Positions 7,886 through 17,292 of a stretch of 64,000 nucleotides of DNA are shown here, piece after piece. The position numbers were made by a program, and so were the translations under genes. Position 1 is the stretch's first letter, and the number at the start of each line of letters is the position of its first letter. Source of the DNA: Sediminibacterium sp. (GTDB lineage: Bacteria > Bacteroidota > Bacteroidia > Chitinophagales > Chitinophagaceae). The stretch is from positions 1 to 64,000 of the forward strand of contig NZ_JAHVAA010000011.1 in the NCBI RefSeq assembly GCF_019264485.1, read 5' to 3'. Below the pieces are notes generated by a model. The model was not told the origin of the DNA, searched no databases, and worked only from the letters and a program-made list of their open reading frames with translations.

Positions 7886-8716
7886 GTGAATACAGCGAGT
7901 TACCAGATTAAATTAGACCAGTTTGAGGGCCCTTTCGACCTGTTGTTGTTCTTTATTGAAAGGGATGAACTGGATATTTATAATATACCCATTACCAAAA
8001 TCATTAAAGACTTCCTCGATTTTATTCATCAGGGAGAGAAGCTGAATATTGAATTGAGTAGTGAGTTTATCCTTTTCGTTTCTACACTGATGCGTATCAA
8101 GGCAAGATTATTATTGCCACGCAAGGAAATAGATGCACAGGGTAATGAAATTGATCCGCGCCAGGAACTGATCGATAAAATCCTCGAATACAAACGTTTC
8201 AAGGAAGCTGCAGTGCAGATGGCCGAAATGGAAGCCATGCGTATGCTCATGGTGAAGCGCGGTAACCTGCAGAAAGAACTCATTGAAATTGGGGAAGACG
8301 CATCAGAAGGTACAGAGATACAGAACATCACCATGTTCAAGCTGATGAAAGCTTTTGAAAAAGTAATGCAGCGTGTTCACGATCGCCAGAATAAACCCGT
8401 TCATACCGTAGTTCGCTATAACTACACCATGGAAGGCAGTCGTGATTATATGCTTGATTTTGTTGGGAAAGAAAAGACTGTAGCTTTTGAAAAAGTATTT
8501 GAAGTATGTAATGATCGGATCCATGCTATTTTCTTATTCTTATCCATCCTTGAACTTACCCAGCAGAAATTCATGAAGCTGATGGTGGCCGAAGGAAAGA
8601 ATAATTTTATTGTGGAATGGAACGATAAGCGCGAAGAAGAACTCAAAGAAGAAGGCCTCACCGATGAAGACTTCACCAATACGTTTACCGACGATCCAGT
8701 ACCCACAGAAGAATAG
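7886..8716 (+). CDS. scpA: Segregation and condensation protein A
   Basis: ScpA is the kleisin that bridges SMC heads and, with ScpB, forms bacterial condensin. The N-terminal domain shows YQIKLDQFEGPFDLLLFFIERDELDI, followed by TLMRIKARLLLPRKE; the winged-helix C-terminus has IHAIFLFLSILELTQQKFM. I favour the GTG at 7886 (MNTASYQIKL, about 276 residues), which fits the family N-terminus. A TTG at 7865 is also possible but directly abuts the terminator T run. scpB is not nearby. Its last 32 bases overlap the convergent L,D-transpeptidase gene. Confidence 0.9.
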   Translation: MNTASYQIKLDQFEGPFDLLLFFIERDELDIYNIPITKIIKDFLDFIHQGEKLNIELSSEFILFVSTLMRIKARLLLPRKEIDAQGNEIDPRQELIDKILEYKRFKEAAVQMAEMEAMRMLMVKRGNLQKELIEIGEDASEGTEIQNITMFKLMKAFEKVMQRVHDRQNKPVHTVVRYNYTMEGSRDYMLDFVGKEKTVAFEKVFEVCNDRIHAIFLFLSILELTQQKFMKLMVAEGKNNFIVEWNDKREEELKEEGLTDEDFTNTFTDDPVPTEE

Positions 8717-9248
8717 GCTTTTCACTTTGATCGATATAACTGCTGATGGTTCTTAAAAAAGCAGGCGCTACTGTAGGGCATCCCTGGCTGTTACAAATCT
8801 GATCAGGATAAATTTCTTTCTCCGGAATACATTCATGAGCATGCATTACCACTGCACGTTTTAATGCATTGTTGTTGCTGCTGTCTAACCCATGCAGCCG
8901 ATACGACTTCCCGAAAATTCCTTTGTACTCAACACCCACTTTATACCGACCTGCAGAACTACATTGAGAGCCGGGCTGGTTGGAGTAACGTACATCAAAC
9001 AAATACTGTTCCCTGCAATCGCCATGTGTAACGAGGCCGGCATGCAGGATGCTGTCTTTTTGAATATCGTAAACAAAAAATCTTTTCTTGCCGTTGTGGA
9101 TGGCAAGGTCTAACAAAAAGCAAATTCGTGGATTCATTTTTTGCTTGCTTGTAAATGTTTGAATATGCTTTTGTATGCTGGTAAATGATTGTTGAGCTGA
9201 TGAGACTCTGTGTATAAGCAGTAAAAGTATTACCGGCCAATATTTCAT
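8685..9248 (-). CDS. Secreted L,D-transpeptidase-like protein (YkuD_2 type)
   Basis: A 187-residue protein with an N-terminal signal sequence (MKYWPVILLLLIHRVSSAQQ). It resembles the YkuD_2 branch of murein L,D-transpeptidase catalytic domains, which cross-link peptidoglycan or attach proteins to it. The active-site region is visible: MHAHE near 135-139 and SQGCP near 154-158, with Cys157 as likely nucleophile. FVYDIQKDSILHAGLVTHG matches the first strands of the fold. The gene ends inside convergent scpA. Exact activity is inferred from the family. Confidence 0.85.
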   Translation of the reverse strand: MKYWPVILLLLIHRVSSAQQSFTSIQKHIQTFTSKQKMNPRICFLLDLAIHNGKKRFFVYDIQKDSILHAGLVTHGDCREQYLFDVRYSNQPGSQCSSAGRYKVGVEYKGIFGKSYRLHGLDSSNNNALKRAVVMHAHECIPEKEIYPDQICNSQGCPTVAPAFLRTISSYIDQSEKPILLWVLDRR

Positions 9249-9301
9249 AAACGAATTTCATATGGGATGAAATTATTTGTATTTTCCATAATCAATATTT
9301 T

Positions 9302-9604
9302 ATGCAACATAAGCAAGCTAACAGGCAGAAGCCTACGAATAAAAGCATCTTTATAATAATGGGTGTTTTGCTGTTTATGCTGAGCAGAAGCTGGGTCAGT
9401 GATCAGATTGCGAATAGGAACGACAAAGATCTGTTTAACCTGATTTTCACAACAGTCCTGTTTGTTTTCATGTTTATTGTTTGTTACTATAAAACCAAAG
9501 CAGGAGAGTATGTGAAATTCAGACCCTTAGTATATGTTGGAATATTGGTGTATTTAGCTTTTGTGATCTACTTTTTCTATTTGCATTTTACAATACAGGC
9601 ATAA
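9302..9604 (+). CDS. Small three-helix membrane protein, unknown function
   Basis: A 100-residue protein with a basic, glutamine-rich N-terminus (HKQANRQKPTNK) and three hydrophobic stretches near residues 15-32, 47-62 and 76-97. No family is recognised. It is a plausible real gene because of its clean start, hydrophobic periodicity and fit between divergent and convergent neighbours; a palindrome follows within four bases of its stop codon. Confidence 0.6.
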   Translation: MQHKQANRQKPTNKSIFIIMGVLLFMLSRSWVSDQIANRNDKDLFNLIFTTVLFVFMFIVCYYKTKAGEYVKFRPLVYVGILVYLAFVIYFFYLHFTIQA

Positions 9605-9607
9605 AAA

Positions 9608-9653
9608 AATCTGTGAATCTGTGGCAAAAAATTAAGCTACAGATTCACAGATT
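9608..9653. repeat. Inverted repeat with CACAGATTCACA words, type E copy 2
   Basis: The 18-base arms (9608-9625 and 9636-9653) differ by one mismatch and carry the same CTGTGAATCTGTGG word as 6410-6467. It lies between the convergent small membrane protein and dxs genes and could serve as a bidirectional terminator. Confidence 0.8.
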
Positions 9654-9665
9654 ATCAAGAGAAGA

Positions 9666-11597
9666 TTATCCTAAGAGTACAGTTGTACTCACCGTTTCTT
9701 TTAACAAAGCACGAATAGCATCGGCAATACCCTGTGCATCATAATTACATTCTCTGTGTAATTCTTTGGGTGTACCATGTTCTACCAATCTGTCAGGAAT
9801 ACCCAGTATAGTAATATCAGCCTTGTAACCGTATTTGTTCATGAACTCCAGTACCGCAGAACCAAATCCACCAACTACTGTTCCATCTTCCACGGTAACA
9901 ATCTTATTGTATTTGCTGAAAGCCTCATGTAACAAATCTTCATCAATGGGTTTTACGAAACGCAGGTCGTAATGAGCAGGATCAATACCTTCTGTTCTTA
10001 ATTCACGGATGGCAGCTGTGGCAAAATTGCCGGGGTGACCAAAACTCAATATCGCAACATCTCTTCCGTCTTTTATTTTTCTACCCTTTCCAATCTGTAT
10101 TGCTTCAAATGCGGTTCTCCATTCGGGCATCACACCTTCGCCACGTGGATAACGGATCACGAAAGGATAAGCCGTTGTTTCCAGTTGAGCCGTGTACATG
10201 AGGTTACGCAATTCCTGTTCATTCATCGGCGCACTCACAATCAGGTTCGGAATACAGCGCATGTAGGGAATATCGTAACAGCCATGGTGCGTGGGTCCGT
10301 CTTCACCCACCAGTCCGGCCCTGTCTAAACAAAGCACCACCGGTAATTTCTGAATGGCCACATCATGCACTACCTGATCGTAAGCTCTTTGCATGAAAGA
10401 AGAATAAATATTGCAGAACACCCGCATACCCTGTGTAGCCAAACCGGCACTCAAGGTAACTGCATGCTGCTCACAAATACCCACATCAAATGCACGATGC
10501 GGCATTTTTTCCATCATGAATTTTAAAGAAGAACCGCTTGGCATAGCAGGAGTAACACCCATCACTTTCTCATTCAGCTCCGCCAGCTCTATCATGGTAT
10601 GACCAAATACATCCTGATATTTGGGTGGTTGAGGCACATCAATCTTTTTCTTATAAATCTCACCGGTTACTTTATCAAAAAGCCCGGGTGCATGCCATTT
10701 GGTCTGGTCTTTTTCGGCCAGTGCATAACCTTTTCCTTTGGTCGTAATGATGTGGAGTAGTTTCGGACCAGGAATTTCTTTCAGGTCCTTTAATGTATCA
10801 ACCAGTTTGGTAATGTTATGTCCGTCGATCGGACCAAAATACCGGATCTTCAATGCTTCGAATAAATTACTGCTCTTGCTCACCACACCTTTTACCCCTG
10901 CTTCTATTTTAGAAGCAAGGTCGCGACTCAGGTTTTTGCCCACAGGCAATTTGCCCAATAGGTTCCATACCTCATCTCTCATTTTATTATAGGTAGGAGA
11001 AGTGCTGATATCAGTCAGGTATTCTTTGAGCGCACCCACATTTGGGTCGATGCTCATGCAATTATCATTCAGGATGATGAGCATATCGCTGTCGGCCACA
11101 CCTGCATGGTTCATGGCTTCAAAAGCCATACCGGCTGTCATTGAACCATCGCCGATAACGGCCACCGATTTACGGTTTTCGCCCTTGTATTTGGCAGCCA
11201 TGGCCATACCCAATGCCGCTGAAATGGAAGTAGAAGAGTGCCCAACCCCAAAAGTATCGTACTCACTTTCGGATCTTTTTGGAAAGCCGCTCAGTCCCTT
11301 GTATTTGCGATTGGTAATAAACTGGTCCCTTCTGCCCGTGAGGATTTTATGTCCGTAAGCCTGATGTCCCACATCCCATACTAATTGATCGTAAGGTGTA
11401 TTATACACATAATGAAGGGCTACACTCAGTTCTACTACACCCAAACTGGCCCCAAAATGACCTCCGTGAACGCTCACAACGTCTATAATATATTGTCTCA
11501 ATTCATCACAAACCTGGTGTAATTGCTCCCGTGAGAGCTGTTTCAGGTCGTCGGGATGATTGATCTGGCCTAATAATTTGCCCGGTTTAATCTCCAT
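9666..11597 (-). CDS. dxs: 1-deoxy-D-xylulose-5-phosphate synthase
   Basis: A 643-residue enzyme that condenses pyruvate and glyceraldehyde 3-phosphate to DXP, the first step of the MEP isoprenoid pathway. The N-terminal part shows VHGGHFGASLGVVELSVALHYV and the TPP/Mg motif GDGSMTAGMAFEAMNHAG followed by ILNDNCMSI. The pyrimidine-binding domain carries DVGICEQHAVTLSAGLA and DRAGLVGEDGPTHHG, and the C-terminal domain ends near IPDRLVEHGTPKEL. Full length with all domains. No other MEP gene is adjacent. Isoprenoid supply also connects it to the GGGP synthase at 27888. Confidence 0.97.
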   Translation of the reverse strand: MEIKPGKLLGQINHPDDLKQLSREQLHQVCDELRQYIIDVVSVHGGHFGASLGVVELSVALHYVYNTPYDQLVWDVGHQAYGHKILTGRRDQFITNRKYKGLSGFPKRSESEYDTFGVGHSSTSISAALGMAMAAKYKGENRKSVAVIGDGSMTAGMAFEAMNHAGVADSDMLIILNDNCMSIDPNVGALKEYLTDISTSPTYNKMRDEVWNLLGKLPVGKNLSRDLASKIEAGVKGVVSKSSNLFEALKIRYFGPIDGHNITKLVDTLKDLKEIPGPKLLHIITTKGKGYALAEKDQTKWHAPGLFDKVTGEIYKKKIDVPQPPKYQDVFGHTMIELAELNEKVMGVTPAMPSGSSLKFMMEKMPHRAFDVGICEQHAVTLSAGLATQGMRVFCNIYSSFMQRAYDQVVHDVAIQKLPVVLCLDRAGLVGEDGPTHHGCYDIPYMRCIPNLIVSAPMNEQELRNLMYTAQLETTAYPFVIRYPRGEGVMPEWRTAFEAIQIGKGRKIKDGRDVAILSFGHPGNFATAAIRELRTEGIDPAHYDLRFVKPIDEDLLHEAFSKYNKIVTVEDGTVVGGFGSAVLEFMNKYGYKADITILGIPDRLVEHGTPKELHRECNYDAQGIADAIRALLKETVSTTVLLG

Positions 11598-11773
11598 GAA
11601 GGCTGGGTTTGAAATGTAAAAATACGTGTTTCGTGTTTAGCAATATCCTATGATACGTTAAGAAACAGTCCGCAAAACAGAAGGTTCGTCGATAGGGAAC
11701 ATTAATTTGTACCAAACAACTGCGGTTTTTGCCATTAATCAAAATTCAGGACTTAGCGGGAAGCCTTTCCCTC

Positions 11774-11781
11774 TATATTTG
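11774..11781 (+). promoter_or_regulatory. Candidate -7 element of the LytS-type kinase gene
   Basis: TATATTTG matches the Bacteroidota -7 consensus TAnnTTTG exactly, 7 bases before the kinase ATG, implying a nearly leaderless mRNA. I see no good -33 TTTG at the expected spacing, so support is partial. Confidence 0.35.
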
Positions 11782-11788
11782 TTGATAC

Positions 11789-12844
11789 ATGAGGACGAGC
11801 AAATCTACATTATACTGGTGGTGTCAGTTGGGCGGATGGTTGTTCTATGGTCTTACCATGGTCTTCTTTGCCTTTATTTTTGAGAACCGAACCAACTATA
11901 TTTTCTACCCCCGTTTAGGTATAACCATCCTTTCAGGACTGGTGTTCACGCATTTATTACGTGAGTTGATTGTAAAGATGGAGCTGAGGCCACCCATCCA
12001 GGTACAGAAATGGTGGTTAATGACTATCACTGTTTTAAGTATTATCGTTTTATATAGTTTAACGAATAGTGCCATAGTCGAATGGTCAGGTTTATATGAT
12101 CCTGCCCGCAAGGTTTCAGTAGAAAAAAGGTTCCTTTCGAATGTCATCTTCGATTCGCCCATGATATTGGTTTGGGTGTCGATTTATTACATTTGGCATT
12201 ATGTGGAACTGGGTACCAAGAGCGAAATTCAGAAAGTTAGATTAGAGAGCCTGGTAAAAGAACTGGAGCTCAAGACCATTAAGTCGCATATCAATCCACA
12301 CTTTATCTTTAATGCACTGAATAGTATCCGTGCATTGGTAGATGAGAACCCTAACAGGGCCCGAACTGCCATAACAGAGTTGAGTAATATTCTGCGTAGC
12401 AGTATGCAGGCCGAAAAACTGGAAACCGTACCTTTTGAAAAGGAACTGAATATTGTAAAAGATTACCTGGCACTGGAACATATACGTTTTGAAGACAGGT
12501 TACAGGTAGAATACGAGATTGATGAAGATACACTTGACCAACCCGTTCCACCAATGATGTTACAGACCCTGGTGGAGAATGCCATTAAACACGGTATTGG
12601 CAAGCAGAAAGATGGTGGTTTTATAAAAGTAATCTCCGATTACCGGAATGATCACCATGAACTGATTATTCAGAATACCGGTAAATTGGATAATAACAGC
12701 AGTACTGATGGATTTGGTATTAACAGTACCCGGAACAGGCTTAAATTATTGTTCGGCGGAAAAGCTAACTTTGAAATCAGAGACATTGGAAACAATATGG
12801 TGGAAGCCATCGTAAAAATGCCCGTACAACACGTTTATTCTTAA
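11789..12844 (+). CDS. LytS-family sensor histidine kinase
   Basis: A 351-residue inner-membrane kinase of the His_kinase (LytS/YehU) family. About four hydrophobic segments (residues 10-140) form the sensor part. A short linker leads to the phosphoacceptor region SHINPHFIFNALNSI, with His167 as likely phosphosite, then the HATPase domain with N-box LVENAIKHGI and G-box DGFGINSTRNRLKLLFG. It is followed 21 bases later by a LytTR response regulator, so the pair forms a two-component system. Signal and targets are unknown. Confidence 0.92.
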   Translation: MRTSKSTLYWWCQLGGWLFYGLTMVFFAFIFENRTNYIFYPRLGITILSGLVFTHLLRELIVKMELRPPIQVQKWWLMTITVLSIIVLYSLTNSAIVEWSGLYDPARKVSVEKRFLSNVIFDSPMILVWVSIYYIWHYVELGTKSEIQKVRLESLVKELELKTIKSHINPHFIFNALNSIRALVDENPNRARTAITELSNILRSSMQAEKLETVPFEKELNIVKDYLALEHIRFEDRLQVEYEIDEDTLDQPVPPMMLQTLVENAIKHGIGKQKDGGFIKVISDYRNDHHELIIQNTGKLDNNSSTDGFGINSTRNRLKLLFGGKANFEIRDIGNNMVEAIVKMPVQHVYS

Positions 12845-12865
12845 TTCTATATAATAATCAGCGCT

Positions 12866-13597
12866 ATGGCTATCAAAGCAATCATTATTGATGATGAAAG
12901 ACTTGCACGAAATGAGTTAAAAAAATTATTGCAGGATCATTCAGATATTGAAGTGATTGAGGAAGCAGCAAATGTGGATGATGGTATCGAAAAAATTGAA
13001 ACCCTCAATCCCGACCTGATCTTCCTCGATATTCAGATGCCCGGTAAAACCGGATTCGACCTCCTGGCCGAAGTAGAAAAAGCACCCAAGGTAATTTTCA
13101 CTACGGCTTACGACGAATATGCCATCAAAGCATTTGAAGTAAATGCACTTGATTACCTGCTGAAACCGATTGAACCCAAACGCCTGGCTGATGCCATTCA
13201 GAAATTACAGGCAGAAATGTTCAAAGAGTCTGCCGGACTAAATGGTATCAACAGAGGACCTCTGACAGAACATGACCAGGTATTTGTAAAAGATGGTGAA
13301 CGTTGCTGGTTTGTGAAACTGGGTGAGATCCGTTTGTTTGAAAGTGTGGGCAATTATGCAAAAGTATTCTTTGGTACCAATAAACCACTGATTCTGAAAT
13401 CACTGAACGCTCTCGAAGAGCGATTAGACGACAGGATGTTTTTCCGTGCCAACCGCAAACATATCATCAACCTCCGCTGGATTGAAAAAATTGAACCTTA
13501 TTTCAATGGCGGCCTGCTGGTTGACCTGAAAGGGGGAGAAAAAATTGAAGTAAGCCGCAGGCAAACGGTGAAGTTTAAGGAAATGATGAGCCTCTAA
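12866..13597 (+). CDS. LytTR-family response regulator
   Basis: A 243-residue regulator. The receiver domain (1-120) has acidic pocket IDDER, phosphoacceptor Asp55 in LIFLDIQMPG, and the switch residues FTTAYDEYAIKAF with the KP pair in DYLLKPIEP. The LytTR DNA-binding domain (about 138-243) includes the typical LFESVGNYAKVFF and FFRANRKHIINLRWIEKIEPYF. It should be phosphorylated by the kinase encoded directly upstream in the same operon. A separate lone LytTR protein is encoded at 50924. Confidence 0.93.
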   Translation: MAIKAIIIDDERLARNELKKLLQDHSDIEVIEEAANVDDGIEKIETLNPDLIFLDIQMPGKTGFDLLAEVEKAPKVIFTTAYDEYAIKAFEVNALDYLLKPIEPKRLADAIQKLQAEMFKESAGLNGINRGPLTEHDQVFVKDGERCWFVKLGEIRLFESVGNYAKVFFGTNKPLILKSLNALEERLDDRMFFRANRKHIINLRWIEKIEPYFNGGLLVDLKGGEKIEVSRRQTVKFKEMMSL

Positions 13598-13608
13598 GAA
13601 TAAACAAT

Positions 13609-13676
13609 AATGAATAGTGAATGGTCAATGGTGAATAATCGCTGGTAGGAAATTTTATTCACCATTGACCATTCAC
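13609..13676. repeat. Word-repeat inverted repeat, type A copy 3
   Basis: TGAATAGTGAATGGTCAATGG (to about 13635) is mirrored by ATTCACCATTGACCATTCAC (about 13657-13676). It sits between the response regulator and the M28 peptidase. Words match the copies at 2343 and 4643. Confidence 0.75.
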
Positions 13677-13700
13677 GTCCTCCTTAATTCAAACGCTAAT

Positions 13701-14996
13701 ATGAAAAAATACCTATTATCCCTCACTGTCTTCATGGTGGGTGCAGCTTCTGCGCAGAATGTTGAAGAATTAATCAGTCAAAAAGAAGTAGAACGTATAG
13801 AACGCACTCTTTCATCGGATGAAATGGAGGGCAGACGTACGTTTACAAAAGGTATTGATAAGGCTGCGGCTTTTATTGCAGACGAGTTCAAGAAAACAGG
13901 ATTACAAACCTGGAACAACAGCGGTAATTTTTTACAGCAGTTTGTCATGGTTCGCCCTAAGTTCATCAGTCTTACGGGAAGTATAGGTGGTGTTAGTCTC
14001 GACAGCCGGGATGTGGTTGTGGTAACCTGTCAGCCAGAACTGAATATCACTGAACAATCGGGGTATGAAAAAGTAAAGATTGCTGCAGGTGCCAACCTGG
14101 GAACGGAGGCAAGAAAATACCTCAATGCGAATAAAAATTATGTGGTAATTGTAGATACCAGTTTCTCTAAAACTTTTAATACACTTACACGTCTTAAATC
14201 GAACATATTCAAGACAGATAAGAATATAGTATTTATACTCACTGCTACTGATCCTGCAACTTATAGTGTAAGTGCAAAACATGAGATCACAGAAATGCCA
14301 TTGGCCAATGTGGTGGGTGTTTTGCCCGGTAAAAGCAAAAAGAATGAGTATGTAATTTTCTCCGGGCATTATGATCACCTGGGTGTTATGGGTAAAGACA
14401 GAAATGGCAATGTGCAGGCTGATTCTATTTTTAATGGTGCCAATGATGATGCGGCGGGAACTACTGCCATGATGGTATTGGCACAATATTTCAAGAAGAT
14501 CAATAATAACGAAAGAACCTTAATTTTTGCTGCTTTCACTGCAGAAGAAGTAGGGGGTTTTGGCGCCACTTATTTTTCACGCCAGTTCGATCCCAAACAG
14601 GTAATGGCCATGTTTAATATTGAAATGATTGGCTCGGAAAGCAAATGGGGAAAGAATTCAGCGTTTATTACTGGGTATGAAAAAACAGATATGGGTAAAA
14701 TATTACAGGGCAATCTGGCCGGTACCGATTTTACTTTTCATCCCGATCCATATCCTGAGCAGCAGTTGTTTTATCGCTCAGATAATGCAACACTCGCCCG
14801 TTTAGGAGTGCCTGCGCATACGATCTCCACCACTAAAATTGATGTAGATCCTTACTACCATAAAGCGTCTGATGAGTTTAGTACTATTGATATTGAAAAT
14901 ATGACACGCATTATCCGTGCTATTGCATTAAGCTCGAGAGGTATTGTAAGCGGAAAAGAAACACCTACAAGGGTTAATACTTCTGACCTTCGATAA
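13701..14996 (+). CDS. Secreted M28-family zinc aminopeptidase
   Basis: A 431-residue secreted peptidase: signal peptide MKKYLLSLTVFMVGAASAQ, then a PA-like insert, then an M28 catalytic domain. Zinc-site signatures are SGHYDHLG, NGANDDAAGTTAMMVLA, the catalytic pair AEEVGG, IEMIGSESK (glutamate where many M28 enzymes have aspartate) and the final histidine in AHTISTTKIDVDPYYHKASDE. The start at 13701 is preferred because an upstream in-frame ATG (13665) would encode the palindromic repeat and bury the signal peptide. The substrate is unknown, probably peptides in the periplasm or outside the cell. Confidence 0.9.
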   Translation: MKKYLLSLTVFMVGAASAQNVEELISQKEVERIERTLSSDEMEGRRTFTKGIDKAAAFIADEFKKTGLQTWNNSGNFLQQFVMVRPKFISLTGSIGGVSLDSRDVVVVTCQPELNITEQSGYEKVKIAAGANLGTEARKYLNANKNYVVIVDTSFSKTFNTLTRLKSNIFKTDKNIVFILTATDPATYSVSAKHEITEMPLANVVGVLPGKSKKNEYVIFSGHYDHLGVMGKDRNGNVQADSIFNGANDDAAGTTAMMVLAQYFKKINNNERTLIFAAFTAEEVGGFGATYFSRQFDPKQVMAMFNIEMIGSESKWGKNSAFITGYEKTDMGKILQGNLAGTDFTFHPDPYPEQQLFYRSDNATLARLGVPAHTISTTKIDVDPYYHKASDEFSTIDIENMTRIIRAIALSSRGIVSGKETPTRVNTSDLR

Positions 14997-15016
14997 TAAA
15001 AACCTATTTAGTTTTT

Positions 15017-15046
15017 AAAAAAGCTACCCGATCAGGTAGCTTTTTT
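15017..15046 (+). terminator. Terminator downstream of M28 peptidase
   Basis: The stem AAAAAAGCTACC (15017-15028) with GGTAGCTTTTTT (15035-15046) and a 6-base loop is a strong intrinsic terminator. It can also serve the convergent gene ending at 15080. Confidence 0.88.
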
Positions 15047-15079
15047 ATTGGGTTATCTTTTTCTTTCTGACTGCTTCAT

Positions 15080-15535
15080 TTACTGGTGCCTGTTCTGATC
15101 ATTGAACTGCCACAGTACATTAACGATTGTCCATTTTCCATTCAATTTTACAGCATGCATATAATCAATCCACTCATCAGCAATTAGTTTTATTGAAGCA
15201 GTCCTCTCTGACACATCCAATAATTGTACTTCCTTTTTCGGATTTGCAGGAAACTTGTCTCCTTTTATATTGTATCTTTCTGCTAATATGACCATATTCT
15301 CAGCAAAATATTCATAGAGAAAATCTTTACCGGTGCCTTTATCTTTCCAAAAAGTACGCTTGACCATTCTTGGATGTAAGGCATTTTCCATTTGTGTTGA
15401 ATTGGGTTTGTGTTGCGATTCAATGTAGTCTAAGGCCAATTGCTTTATCGCAATACTATCTGCTTTGTTTTGACCAATAATTTTTGTACTCATCGCAAGG
15501 CTAAAGAGCATAGTGAAAAGGAAATATTTTTGCAT
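15080..15535 (-). CDS. Secreted NTF2-like (putative lumazine-binding) protein
   Basis: A 151-residue secreted protein with signal peptide MQKYFLFTMLFSLAMSTKIIGQ. The mature part resembles the SnoaL/NTF2-like 'lumazine-binding 2' family: an N-terminal helix (IKQLALDYIESQ), ENALHPRMVKRTFW, and C-terminal strands TASIKLIADEWIDYMHAVKLNGKWTIVNVLW. Function in this family is not established. I chose the start at 15535 over an upstream ATG at 15616, which would place 27 non-signal residues ahead of the signal peptide. Confidence 0.75.
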   Translation of the reverse strand: MQKYFLFTMLFSLAMSTKIIGQNKADSIAIKQLALDYIESQHKPNSTQMENALHPRMVKRTFWKDKGTGKDFLYEYFAENMVILAERYNIKGDKFPANPKKEVQLLDVSERTASIKLIADEWIDYMHAVKLNGKWTIVNVLWQFNDQNRHQ

Positions 15536-15736
15536 ATTGTTTATTTTATTGGATATGAAACTATGAGCTGGTGCTGACCTGAAAAGTAAAAGAATGATAA
15601 AAGGTCTCTTTTTCATATGAGCTATAACAACACTGTTTTTTCATCACATATTTATGTGAAAAGGGCTATTGACAGATTACCAGACATGATTCATTCAATT
15701 GTTCCGGAATGCTATAAAATGCCGAAATTGCCTTGT

Positions 15737-16615
15737 ATGCGTAAATTAATTGTAACAGTCTTCCTCAGTGTATTGATTCTTCAAGTTCAATCACAGCAAC
15801 AATACCTTGAAGAAATTGCATCCTGGAAAAACGAAAGATTAGCTGAATTGAAATCGGATAACGGCTGGTTGAACCTTGCAGGGTTGTTCTGGCTGAATGA
15901 AGGAAAACAATTTTTTGGCGGAACTGCATCAGATATCATTCGTTTTCCCATTCCCTCTTTCCCCTCGAGTGTGGGCTATTATGAAAGGAGAGGAGACAAA
16001 GTGATACAGGTACTGGAAAAAACGATTGATACAAAAGTAAATGGCACTTTTAAAAAAGAAGCAGTGGTATTTCATGCAGATTCCATGAAGCAGCCTGAAC
16101 TATCCTTTGCTTCCTTTCGCTGGACGGTAATTAAAAGAGAAGATAAAATTGGCATACGCTTCAGGAATCTGGAGCATCCTGCAATAAAAGAGCTGAAAGA
16201 AATTCCATGTTTTCCAATCGACACCTCATTTCGGGTAAAAGCAAAACTGGTGCGCCCCCTGCTACAGGCAACTATTCCTGTTGAAAATGTATTGGGTCAA
16301 ACCACCCTGCAGTTTTCACCCGGTAAATTATATTTCAACATCGGGGGGAAGAGTTATACACTCTATGCACTGACAGAAGGTGATAAGCTCTTTATTCTTT
16401 TTGGAGATGCCACCAGTGGTAAAAGCACCTATCCTGCCGGTCGTTTTCTATATGCAGCCATGCCGGGTGAAGATGGTATAACTATACTTGATTTTAATAA
16501 GTCTTTTAACCCGCCCTGTGCTTTTACGCCTTATGCTACCTGTCCGCTGCCGCCAAAAGAGAACATATTATCTATTGCTATTCAGGCAGGAGAAAAGAAA
16601 GCAGGGAAATATTAA
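15737..16615 (+). CDS. DUF1684 family secreted protein
   Basis: A 292-residue protein with signal peptide MRKLIVTVFLSVLILQVQSQ. It is recognised as DUF1684 from DNGWLNLAGLFWLNEGKQFFGG near the mature N-terminus, FRWTVIKREDKIGIRFRNLEHP, and the hallmark C-terminal FNPPCAFTPYATCPLPPKEN followed by AIQAGEKK. Biochemical function is unknown. The ATG at 15737 gives a proper signal peptide; the open frame extends 40 codons upstream without coding character. Confidence 0.85.
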   Translation: MRKLIVTVFLSVLILQVQSQQQYLEEIASWKNERLAELKSDNGWLNLAGLFWLNEGKQFFGGTASDIIRFPIPSFPSSVGYYERRGDKVIQVLEKTIDTKVNGTFKKEAVVFHADSMKQPELSFASFRWTVIKREDKIGIRFRNLEHPAIKELKEIPCFPIDTSFRVKAKLVRPLLQATIPVENVLGQTTLQFSPGKLYFNIGGKSYTLYALTEGDKLFILFGDATSGKSTYPAGRFLYAAMPGEDGITILDFNKSFNPPCAFTPYATCPLPPKENILSIAIQAGEKKAGKY

Positions 16616-16620
16616 ATGAG

Positions 16621-17229
16621 TTAAAGTGTATTGTTCTTGTCTTCATCTCCTATTTCATCGAAACTTCCAACTTCTTCCAACTGAATTCTTTTTCTGAATT
16701 GACGCATTTGTTTGAAATAGGTGGGTGTTAATCCGGTAATTTTTTTGAATTGATTCGATAAATGTGCAACACTGCTGTATTGAAGCATATAGCTGATTTC
16801 AGTAAGTGTAAGCTCATTATATAGTAATAATTCTTTTACGCGTTCAATTTTATGAGCAATAATAAAATTAACAATAGTAGTACCTGTAACATCTGAAAAA
16901 AGATTGGCTATATAAGTGTAACTGCAGCCTACTTTTTCGCTTATAAAATCTGAATAATTGGTATTAGGTGGTTCATCGGAATAGTGTACCATTTCTATGA
17001 TGATCGTTTTTGCTTTTTCTATTAACATGGCCTTTTTATCATCCATTAATTCCAGCCCTTTTTTTAAAAGCCCAATTCTTAGTTTCTCTCTTTGTTCATC
17101 AGTAATAGTTCCTTTAATAGATACTTCCCCCAGGAGTACTTCATTATAATCAATGTCTAATTTGTCAAGTTGCTCTATTACTACGAGTTTGCATCGAAAG
17201 GATACCATGTACTTGATATGAATTTTCAC
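16621..17229 (-). CDS. AraC-family transcriptional regulator
   Basis: A 202-residue protein. The first 100 residues form a small domain starting MKIHIKYMVSFRCKL, seen in many Bacteroidota regulators. The C-terminal AraC-type double helix-turn-helix (about 100-185) includes IVNFIIAHKIERVKELLLYNELTLTEISYMLQYSSVAHLSNQFKKITGLTPTYFK. It ends with an acidic tail. It lies downstream of the PAS histidine kinase on the same strand, 63 bases apart, so the two may be functionally linked. Regulated genes are unknown. Confidence 0.85.
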   Translation of the reverse strand: MKIHIKYMVSFRCKLVVIEQLDKLDIDYNEVLLGEVSIKGTITDEQREKLRIGLLKKGLELMDDKKAMLIEKAKTIIIEMVHYSDEPPNTNYSDFISEKVGCSYTYIANLFSDVTGTTIVNFIIAHKIERVKELLLYNELTLTEISYMLQYSSVAHLSNQFKKITGLTPTYFKQMRQFRKRIQLEEVGSFDEIGDEDKNNTL

Positions 17230-17292
17230 AGATTTTCTAGTTTATGGTATTAATGGATTAGAAACGTTTAAAAATTACAGGAGCGAAGTGAT